DNA of 27,927 nucleotides from a virus. The stretch is taken from positions 1 to 27,927 of IMG/VR virus record IMGVR_UViG_3300032240_000250; one strand, written 5' to 3'. Position 1 is the first letter of the stretch. Each line of letters starts with the position of its first letter. The translations under genes were made by a program, and so were the position numbers. Shown one piece after another: positions 22,249-27,927 of the stretch. The notes under the pieces are model-generated. The model searched no databases and was not told the origin of the DNA. It was given only the letters and a program-made list of their open reading frames with translations.

Positions 22249-22895
22249 GCTAGCTCCTTAATGTTTATGGAAAACCATAAATCTAATTTTGTGCCGTTAT
22301 CTACTCTTTTAGCACATAAGGTAAGCATGTTAGGAGTAGAACCACCATATTGAGTAACAATATTTCCGTCACCACTATCTGACTTACCAATAATAATACC
22401 ACTATGTCTTAGGTTAGTGCCAGTTGGAACTGTGAAAGTATTACCAGTATTGGTCGAATATTTATCTTGGTAAATACGATATTGAGTTCTTGTTCCAACT
22501 GTGCTCCAAGCAGGAATAGCAGCACCAGAGATAGTTAAATCACCTTCATACCATTCGTATATAACTGTGCTTTGATTAGCATTATTATTTCCCAACACAT
22601 ATTCTTCAATTGTCATTAAGGAAGATGTAGTAGTGCCTGATGGATTAACACGAATACTAAACATAGGTCTCATGGTGTCATCCATCGTCCACCCACGATT
22701 AGTTGCTATGGCATGATTGTTGAAAGAAAATTTAGAACCTGCTGGTTCATTGGAAACAATAGTTACATTAGCATCAACAGGAAAACGGTGAGTGCTATCA
22801 ACAATGCTTCCATCTTTATTGGCAAGCATCATTACATCGTGTAGTAATGACCTACCACCAATATAATCGTGGGATTGTACATTAAACTGTGCCAT
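22245..22895 (-). CDS. Probable virion surface protein (shared MAQFN module)
   Basis: A 216-residue, Ser/Thr/Asn/Gly-rich, beta-strand protein without signal or membrane segments. The first 33 residues (MAQFN...SLL.DVMMLANKDGSIVD) align without gaps to the start of the next gene upstream. The body includes MFSIRVNPSGTTTSSLMTIEEYVLG and a conserved-looking C-terminus LCAKRVDNGTKLDLWFSINIKEL. The composition, the module and the placement between gp16 and gp17 suggest a head or tail decoration or fibre-associated protein. It is 1 base after the 370-residue gene and overlaps the DUF6321-like gene by 4 bases. Confidence 0.75.
   Translation of the reverse strand: MAQFNVQSHDYIGGRSLLHDVMMLANKDGSIVDSTHRFPVDANVTIVSNEPAGSKFSFNNHAIATNRGWTMDDTMRPMFSIRVNPSGTTTSSLMTIEEYVLGNNNANQSTVIYEWYEGDLTISGAAIPAWSTVGTRTQYRIYQDKYSTNTGNTFTVPTGTNLRHSGIIIGKSDSGDGNIVTQYGGSTPNMLTLCAKRVDNGTKLDLWFSINIKELA
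22797..22895 (-). repeat. N-terminal module copy 1 (pairs with 23911-24009)
   Basis: Encodes MAQFN, then [SL]-L-x-[DE]-VMMLANKDG and VD, aligned without gaps to residues 1-33 of the neighbouring gene. The DNA string ATTGGCAAGCATCAT (plus strand) is shared by both copies, so the module looks duplicated. Confidence 0.8.
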
Positions 22896-22896
22896 G

Positions 22897-24009
22897 TTAT
22901 ACTACCCTCTTTGGAATAACTAATAATTGGAATGATGTGCCGACATTACTGGCTTCCACCAAAGCAAATGCTCTGATTTCTACATCCGATTTTTCTGGGA
23001 TGCGTAATGGTGTTCTCATGTTGTGGTCGTATAATCCACTAATAAATTTATAAGCAAGTTTCAATTCCCAACTTCCATTGAAAGTTCTTACCCAGAATGA
23101 ACTTGTGATTTCGTCATCCTTACCAGAGTTGCCATTTAGATTTAGCAAAAATGCTTCGTATCCAGCAGGCACAGTATAAAAACAATTCTGACCTCTTCCC
23201 CAAGGTGCTGTTAGTTTTGCTATTACTGTTCCACCAGAACTACCGTAGGTAACATAAACATCGTTATCGTGTGGTAAACTATTGGTGTTATTTCCACTCA
23301 AATATATTTTATTGACACGATAGAAATTTGCCGAAGTGGAAACTGGTGTGGTAGTATCAGTAGCATTTAAAGTAACAGTTTCACTAATCACAGCATAACT
23401 ACTATTCAATCCTTCAATGGTTATTGACTTACCTTGAATTTTTGGGTCATTGACTAATGTTTTGATGTAAAGTTTATCCCCACTACCAGTGTAAGTTTGC
23501 CATGGATACAATCCACTGCCACCCCACACAGTAGTCATTGTTGTTGGTGAAGTTCCTATTCCAGTTGCTGCCCCAGTTTTATCAATAAGAAAAGAGGATA
23601 ATACATCAGTTTCGGTAACGGCACTACCACGAGAATAAGCAATCAAACCTTCGTCGTTTAGAACTCTGGTTGGTAGAGCAACGGCGTCACTTACAGGAAC
23701 ACCATTCTTCATAATGCTGATGGGAACAGCTGTGTTTCTTAACTGAGCATCTGTTAAAGGACCACTAACATTTAGAGCACCACCATTATCATTCTTAATG
23801 GGAATACCCTGAGCAGTTGTATTGTTTACTTTGACTTCTGTTCCTACATTTACTGTTCCAGTAATCGTAATACTTTCTGACCCCAAGGAAACATGAAGTG
23901 GGTTGCTTTGGTCAACAGGGTCGCCATCCTTATTGGCAAGCATCATCACTTCATAAAGTGATTTTTCTTGGTTGAGAAATGCCTGTGTAACTTTATTAAA
24001 CTGTGCCAT
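22897..24009 (-). CDS. Probable virion structural protein (shared MAQFN module)
   Basis: A 370-residue beta-rich protein. After the shared N-terminal module (1-33) comes SLGSESITITGTVNVGTEVKVNNTTAQGIPIKNDNGGALNVSG, a repetitive strand pattern common in phage fibre or baseplate decoration proteins. The middle region, LYIKTLVNDPKIQGKSITIEGLNSSYAVISETVTLNATDTTTPVST, resembles a jelly-roll-like or Ig-like sheet. The C-terminus FWVRTFNGSWELKLAYKF...EIRAFALVEASNVGTSFQLLVIPKRVV is typical of small virion surface proteins. It shares one base with the 81-residue gene upstream. Specific function is unknown. Confidence 0.75.
   Translation of the reverse strand: MAQFNKVTQAFLNQEKSLYEVMMLANKDGDPVDQSNPLHVSLGSESITITGTVNVGTEVKVNNTTAQGIPIKNDNGGALNVSGPLTDAQLRNTAVPISIMKNGVPVSDAVALPTRVLNDEGLIAYSRGSAVTETDVLSSFLIDKTGAATGIGTSPTTMTTVWGGSGLYPWQTYTGSGDKLYIKTLVNDPKIQGKSITIEGLNSSYAVISETVTLNATDTTTPVSTSANFYRVNKIYLSGNNTNSLPHDNDVYVTYGSSGGTVIAKLTAPWGRGQNCFYTVPAGYEAFLLNLNGNSGKDDEITSSFWVRTFNGSWELKLAYKFISGLYDHNMRTPLRIPEKSDVEIRAFALVEASNVGTSFQLLVIPKRVV
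23911..24009 (-). repeat. N-terminal module copy 2 (pairs with 22797-22895)
   Basis: First 33 codons of the 370-residue structural gene, the partner of the module at 22797-22895. The core VMMLANKDG is identical in both. Confidence 0.8.
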
Positions 24010-24254
24010 TAGATTGAATACGCAACTTTAACTGCTTTGAATGCTGCGCCTCCTTCTAATGTGTCAGTTGGATCTTTTTCTACATACGCAATTTCGTTTG
24101 CTGCCATTGTGAAACTACCAATCGTAGCACCACCGCTATCTTTGCGAGTTACTACTGCTGCTGTGTTAGTATTCAAAACTCTAACAACAGTTGCTGAGTC
24201 AACATTAGTAGCTGATGTAAGCGTTGTTTCCGCCGCTAATACTTTGAGTGTCAT
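24009..24254 (-). CDS. Small beta-rich virion-like protein
   Basis: An 81-residue protein of alternating strands: TLKVLAAETTLTSATNVDSATVVRVLNTNTAAVVTRKDSG, then GSFTMAANEIAYVEKDPTDTLEGGAAFKAVKVAYS. Small proteins with this Thr/Ala/Val strand pattern and the E-x-A-Y-V-E-K turn occur in marine T4-like phages near the terminase genes and are probably virion components, but I cannot name a function. It has its own late promoter (24274-24280) and shares one base with the next gene, so it leads the accessory structural unit. Confidence 0.78.
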   Translation of the reverse strand: MTLKVLAAETTLTSATNVDSATVVRVLNTNTAAVVTRKDSGGATIGSFTMAANEIAYVEKDPTDTLEGGAAFKAVKVAYSI

Positions 24255-24272
24255 GATACTTCCGTTTATTTT

Positions 24273-24680
24273 CTATTTATTCTTGGCAGCATCTTTAATC
24301 ATCTTTTGAAGATCTGCAGTGGTGCCAATAAACATTGTGTTATTGACTGTAGTTGGTGCTGACTTTTTATCTTCCTTCCCAAGATTCTTCATCTTATGCT
24401 GAAGGTCTATAAGTTTGTCAGTCATGTCTGAGACCTGCTTCATAGCGTTCACAGCGACTTCATACGCTCTGGGGTGCCCTGACTCCTGTGCGACCTCTAA
24501 AGCGCCTTGTACCGCCTCCTGCCCCTGTGATATGAGGGTGTATAACTGCCCCCTGGTATATTCATAATCTTTGTTAGCATCAACGTTAATCTCACTATTT
24601 GCTTGGGTAATCATTTCAGTTTTTTCTTCGAGGGGTGATATGTCAAATATTTCTTCCATGTTATTTTCAAACTTACTCAT
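24273..24680 (-). CDS. 16: Terminase small subunit gp16
   Basis: Regulates gp17 and recognises DNA for packaging. The product is 135 residues (T4 gp16 is 164). The pattern matches T4 gp16: an acidic N-terminus, DYEYTRGQLYTLISQGQEAV, a central helical hairpin ESGHPRAYEVAVNAMKQVSDMTDKLIDLQHKMKNLG (the oligomerisation domain), and a C-terminal NNTMFIGTTADLQKMIKDA close to the T4 sequence ATVFMGSPTELMDEI. It overlaps gp15 by 4 bases. gp17 lies some 2.9 kb downstream, so four accessory genes and a small Cys-rich gene separate the two terminase subunits. Confidence 0.9.
   Translation of the reverse strand: MSKFENNMEEIFDISPLEEKTEMITQANSEINVDANKDYEYTRGQLYTLISQGQEAVQGALEVAQESGHPRAYEVAVNAMKQVSDMTDKLIDLQHKMKNLGKEDKKSAPTTVNNTMFIGTTADLQKMIKDAAKNK
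24274..24280 (-). promoter_or_regulatory. Late promoter element (ATAAATA) before the small virion-like gene
   Basis: AATAAATAGAAA on the minus strand, overlapping the gp16 stop codon and 19 bases before the start at 24254. It would give the four accessory genes their own late transcript. Confidence 0.7.
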
Positions 24681-25471
24681 AGCAACTCAATACCCTCATT
24701 AAATCCAAAGTCATCGCCAGGCATGAGTAGAAGATCATCCTGTGAATCAATCACATGATCATCATTTAGATCCTCTAAAGCTTTAGGAGTTACATCGTAT
24801 CTTAACTTTCTTCTATGAGTTTCAATGTCACCAACGTTCTCAAATACAGTTGCCTTACGAATGAGAGTAGCATCTGTAATAGGACCATACATGTAGGTCT
24901 TCAAAGTGAAATCAAGCGTGTAAGTAATAATCCTACGATTCATCATATCGCCTTGATAATCATCTTCGTAGTTAATACTATTCAATACGATTGGTAAATC
25001 TTTTTTCTCATCCATCTCTGGGATAAGATTAATCGTTACCATGAATGCTGGTTGAAAGAATGGTAGAATCTGTTCTAGGATTTGCAGAGCATCATCTTGT
25101 GTGCGTGAAAGAATGCCAAGTTCAAACGATAGATTGTAAGGAACTGGCATATACTGAACCTTAGTTTGATTACCATCTTGGTTCAGATACTTTTGGATTG
25201 GTGATGTCTTTCTACTTGGATCATATGATAATCCAGTCATCTCAAAAGCAATACGAGGCATTGTAATACTAATTTTTCTTTCTGTTGTGGGGTCTTGTTC
25301 TAAGCGAGCAAGGAATTTACTCTTTGGACCATAAGCCAGTGCAACTTTTTCCAAACGTAAAACTTCGTTGGTATTTGGATCAGTTTTAACAATCTCAATG
25401 TTGTTGAATACTGTTCCGAATGCCTTTACATTCTTTTTAATAATCTCGTGGTAAAAATGTTTTCCTAACAT
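24677..25471 (-). CDS. 15: Tail terminator / sheath stabiliser gp15
   Basis: Hexameric protein that caps the tail and joins it to the head. The product is 264 residues (T4 gp15 is 272). Family features are the start MLGKHFYHEIIKKNVKAFGTVFNNIEIV, ERKISITMPRIAFEMTGLSYDPSRKTSP, MPVPYNLSFELGILSRTQDDALQILEQILPFFQPAFMVTINLI and ITYTLDFTLKTYMYGPI. It shares one base with the gp14 stop and overlaps gp16 by 4 bases. Confidence 0.95.
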   Translation of the reverse strand: MLGKHFYHEIIKKNVKAFGTVFNNIEIVKTDPNTNEVLRLEKVALAYGPKSKFLARLEQDPTTERKISITMPRIAFEMTGLSYDPSRKTSPIQKYLNQDGNQTKVQYMPVPYNLSFELGILSRTQDDALQILEQILPFFQPAFMVTINLIPEMDEKKDLPIVLNSINYEDDYQGDMMNRRIITYTLDFTLKTYMYGPITDATLIRKATVFENVGDIETHRRKLRYDVTPKALEDLNDDHVIDSQDDLLLMPGDDFGFNEGIELL

Positions 25472-26367
25472 TAGAATACTCCCATATCTCCATATTCACC
25501 AAATGGATTGCCCTCACTGAAATCTAAAATATCATCAGCATTATCTTCATACCATTTGTTCTCAGCAAAGTCATAGTTATCAACTTGAAAGTCGATCGTG
25601 GAGAATGTATCAACATCCCACGTTGCACCACTATCTTCTCCTACCAATGGTAGATTCTGTTGCAATACACCATTTATATAGGTTAACTTCAACTTGCGAT
25701 TGGTGGCATCCCATTCAGCAACTGTTGCTTCTACTGTTACTGGACTACCATCTACAGTGTAAGTTTGAGTTACTTTCTCCCCAACAATGAAAGCACCATC
25801 TCCACCAGCTTTGACTGCAACAGGAAATACGTGTGTTTCTTGTACAAGATTATCAATTTCATCAATGCCAGTATCAAACTGATTGTCTGCCTTTTCAAGT
25901 AATTCACATGATAACGAATAGATATAATTTTTACCTAATTGATAAAAAGGAGTTTCTCTTTCTACAAATTTAATTTCGTAGGTATTTTTTGTCATCGGCA
26001 CATAAATCAAATCACCTTCATTTGGTCTTCCTTCTACCTGTGTTGACAATGCTAAAGAAGTCCAAGATTGCCACCTTCTTTTTGAAACGGCAAACGTAAT
26101 CTCATCTGTTAATCGAAGACCAAACTTGTTCATGGTAACTGCACTAGCACCACCAAATCCCTCGACATTAATTAACATCATTTCAATCATATAAGTTTCT
26201 TTAAACTCATTTAAAATAACATCATTTAAAGTTTTATCGATTAACATTGATTTAGGAACATAATATACATCCATTCCAAACAGTTTAATTTGTTCGTCAA
26301 CCAAACTTTGCACTAGTTCTTGTTCGGTGTTGATTCCCCCGAACTGTGGAAAATGAACGCTTTTCAT
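25471..26367 (-). CDS. 14: Neck protein gp14
   Basis: With gp13, completes the head-tail neck. The product is 298 residues (T4 gp14 is 256). Recognisable parts are the start KSVHFPQFGGINTEQELVQSLVDEQIKLFGMDVYYVPKS, GFGGASAVTMNKFGLRLTDEITFAVSKRRW and EGDLIYVPMTKNTYEIKFVERETPFYQLGKNYIYSLSCELLEKAD. An extra acidic C-terminal region (about 185-298) with a small beta unit, TQTYTVDGSPVTVEATVAEW, ends NPFGEYGDMGVF. That extension accounts for the greater length. It starts 1 base after gp13. Confidence 0.94.
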   Translation of the reverse strand: MKSVHFPQFGGINTEQELVQSLVDEQIKLFGMDVYYVPKSMLIDKTLNDVILNEFKETYMIEMMLINVEGFGGASAVTMNKFGLRLTDEITFAVSKRRWQSWTSLALSTQVEGRPNEGDLIYVPMTKNTYEIKFVERETPFYQLGKNYIYSLSCELLEKADNQFDTGIDEIDNLVQETHVFPVAVKAGGDGAFIVGEKVTQTYTVDGSPVTVEATVAEWDATNRKLKLTYINGVLQQNLPLVGEDSGATWDVDTFSTIDFQVDNYDFAENKWYEDNADDILDFSEGNPFGEYGDMGVF

Positions 26368-26368
26368 A

Positions 26369-27175
26369 TTATCCGATTGCGTCTAATGGTGGTAATTCGT
26401 AATCAGAAATCATTTTACTTTCAATTTCTTCAATTTCTTTTAAAGCATCTTCATATATCTGGCGACCATTTAATGAAACTCCACCAGGCAATTGAACATT
26501 ATTAAACTTGATTAGATTTTGACCCCACTGACGTTTGAATAAAGAAGTGGTGTAACGCTTCAACCAAAAATCATTATAAATTTTTGTTAGGTCTGTTGGG
26601 TCTAATGCCCTATAACATTCAATAATAATAATTTTATCTTTGGTCAACATTTGAGGATCGTAGTCAATATAAAGACGACCATCTCTTTTAGTGAATCTGA
26701 AACGAATTAAAGCACCAGTATTGAGCACCATATCAAGTGTCTCAATATAAGATTTAACCATGTAGTAATTTAAAATATCAATTGATCCAAAAGCATATAA
26801 ATCATTAAGAAAAATTTGATATTCAATACCGAACAAGTCACCCCTGATACTACTTGATGTTACACCAAATATTTTTTCTACGCCAATGATATGATCTGGC
26901 AAATCAATGTAGTTTCCACGTTCTGTCCAAGTATCTCCATTTGGAGCAGTGTGGGTAATATTATTATGGAGAAATCTATCTACTTCTGTTTGCGTTAAGG
27001 TATGTTTAAGATACATTTTATCCATACCATCAAAATGGCGCTCAGCAAAATATTGTAAAGCTTCATCAATACGATCTTCTAATTGGTCATCATCTACGTT
27101 GATTTCCAATACAGGAGCACCTAGTTGTCGAAGACAATACAATTTTAATTCTTCTCTTGATGCTGGCTTAGCCAT
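26369..27175 (-). CDS. 13: Neck protein gp13
   Basis: Neck protein that joins the portal and gp14 after packaging. The product is 268 residues (T4 gp13 is 309). Typical segments are REELKLYCLRQLGAPVLEINVDDDQLEDRIDEALQYFAERHFDGM, YIDLPDHIIGVEKIF, LNYYMVKSYIETLDMVLNTGALIRFRFTKRDGRLYIDYD and FWLKRYTTSLFKRQWGQNLIKFNNVQLPGG. It leads the gp13-14-15-16 series. The late promoter at 27199-27205 is 24 bases upstream of its start. Confidence 0.95.
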   Translation of the reverse strand: MAKPASREELKLYCLRQLGAPVLEINVDDDQLEDRIDEALQYFAERHFDGMDKMYLKHTLTQTEVDRFLHNNITHTAPNGDTWTERGNYIDLPDHIIGVEKIFGVTSSSIRGDLFGIEYQIFLNDLYAFGSIDILNYYMVKSYIETLDMVLNTGALIRFRFTKRDGRLYIDYDPQMLTKDKIIIIECYRALDPTDLTKIYNDFWLKRYTTSLFKRQWGQNLIKFNNVQLPGGVSLNGRQIYEDALKEIEEIESKMISDYELPPLDAIG

Positions 27176-27198
27176 TATTTTACTTTTACTTTATTGAC

Positions 27199-27205
27199 TA
27201 TTTAT
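27199..27205 (-). promoter_or_regulatory. Late promoter element (ATAAATA) before gp13
   Basis: CATAAATAGTC on the minus strand in the 41-base gap after the fibre-like gene, 24 bases before the gp13 start. It would drive gp13-gp16. Confidence 0.7.
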
Positions 27206-27216
27206 GAATACAAGGT

Positions 27217-27927
27217 TCAATCAAAAATCAAATCATACTGATAAATGGTATCGGATGTATCACCAACCATATAAATTTTATTTCCATCATTACTAAAAAC
27301 TACTGCTCTTGAAGTACCTTCTTGTTGTGATATATCAATACTTCTCACAAAAGAAGCAGTTGAAATACTCCAAGGAGTAGTCAAATTATACTGATAAATT
27401 TTATCGTTAGTAGTACCATTTACAATAAGTTTAGTACCATTTCTATTGAAAGTAAATCCATTCGGAGTAGCATCTTGACCAGAAAGTGTTAATTTTACAC
27501 TATCATATGTTAAAGATGTAATGTTCCAAGCAGGAGTTAATGAATACTGATAAATTCCAGCAGAGGTAGTGGTTCCGAGATGATACATTTTGGTTCCATC
27601 AGATTTAAAATAAAACCCAGCTATAGCACTATCTTGAGCAGTAACTGTTGGAGAAATATAAGCATTTGCAGTGGATATATCCCAAGGAGTAGTTAAATAA
27701 TATACAAATACTTTTGATTGTGATGCTAATCCTGTGTTTTGACCTATAAAATAAATTTTGGTTCCATCTGAACTGATATCTAATCCTGTAGGTGTTGTTT
27801 CATAATAATTATTATCAAAATAAGTAACAATTGTTTTTGATGCATAAGTTGCTGTACTAATATCCCAAGGAGTACCTAATGTATATTGAAAAATGGCATT
27901 AGTTGCTGCACTTCCATCATTAATTAC
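27217..27927 (-). CDS. Repeat-rich beta-propeller-like fibre or adhesin protein (partial, 5' end beyond window)
   Basis: The last 236 residues of a larger protein whose frame stays open to the right edge; the methionine at 27588 is internal. It consists of repeats, each with [YF]-Q-Y-x-L-x-x-P-W-x-I-[ST] followed by a strand, then F-x-x-[DN]-G-x-K-[IML]-Y-x-x-G. The Trp codons at 27865, 27682, 27526 and 27370 are spaced 61, 52 and 52 residues apart. A final YQYDL strand at the C-terminus could close a ring. This resembles beta-propeller blades (PD40/NHL-like DGxKxY turns). Its position beside gp13 and late genes suggests a receptor-binding fibre or other surface protein; enzymatic function is not indicated. 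Confidence 0.8.
   Translation of the reverse strand, partial: VINDGSAATNAIFQYTLGTPWDISTATYASKTIVTYFDNNYYETTPTGLDISSDGTKIYFIGQNTGLASQSKVFVYYLTTPWDISTANAYISPTVTAQDSAIAGFYFKSDGTKMYHLGTTTSAGIYQYSLTPAWNITSLTYDSVKLTLSGQDATPNGFTFNRNGTKLIVNGTTNDKIYQYNLTTPWSISTASFVRSIDISQQEGTSRAVVFSNDGNKIYMVGDTSDTIYQYDLIFD

Noticed and set aside
21697-24680. Possible homology between the DUF6321-like protein and gp16 (both have KDYEY followed by a helical hairpin)
   Set aside because: Only the short KDYEY string agrees well; the rest can be explained by similar helical composition. gp16 is better assigned by its match to the T4 C-terminal motif.

Overview
The window is part of a T4-like myovirus genome of the marine cyanophage type. 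All 32 genes lie on the minus strand, so transcription runs from high to low coordinates. The T4 replication, recombination, late-transcription and virion genes are present in the order I recall for marine cyanomyoviruses. The window also has a CobS-like AAA+ ATPase and a CobT-like protein, a DUF3110-like protein typical of cyanobacteria and their phages, and ATAAATA-type late promoters. The host is therefore probably Synechococcus or Prochlorococcus; a T4-like phage of another marine bacterium cannot be excluded. No photosynthesis gene, tRNA, insertion sequence or CRISPR array is visible.

Layout in the direction of transcription. (1) 27927-24273: a repeat-rich, beta-propeller-like fibre or adhesin protein cut by the window edge, then neck proteins gp13 and gp14, tail terminator gp15 and small terminase gp16. 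(2) 24254-21697: four accessory genes, three probably virion surface proteins, two of which share an N-terminal module, plus a basic protein. (3) 21621-19504: a small cysteine-rich protein, large terminase gp17 and a small zinc-finger protein, behind a near-consensus sigma-70 promoter. (4) 19420-11728: sheath gp18, tube gp19, portal gp20, a gp67-like core protein, protease gp21, scaffold gp22 and major capsid gp23, ending in a textbook intrinsic terminator. (5) 11652-8761: a gp19-like tail completion protein (probably gp3), UvsY, UvsW and an unknown protein. (6) 8659-5109: late sigma factor gp55, then Mre11-like gp47, a DUF3110-like protein and Rad50-like gp46. (7) 5045-1748: the CobT-like protein (HEXXH motif plus VWA domain) and the CobS/MoxR-like ATPase, each behind its own hairpin-promoter. 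(8) 1748-1: two small proteins, sliding clamp gp45 and clamp loader gp44 (cut by the edge).

Two promoter classes match this plan. ATAAATA-like late elements stand before virion genes. Host-type -35/-10 promoters stand before gp55, the CobT-like and CobS-like genes, and, unexpectedly, the terminase cluster. Most genes within a cluster overlap by 1-4 bases, indicating translational coupling. There is no gene-free stretch longer than about 100 bases.

The points most worth a second look are: the metallopeptidase-VWA plus MoxR ATPase pair; two matching hairpin-embedded promoters that drive it; a perfect consensus promoter on the otherwise empty plus strand, back to back with the gp55 promoter; an extra domain inserted in the tail sheath; and a tail-tube paralogue beside the capsid gene.
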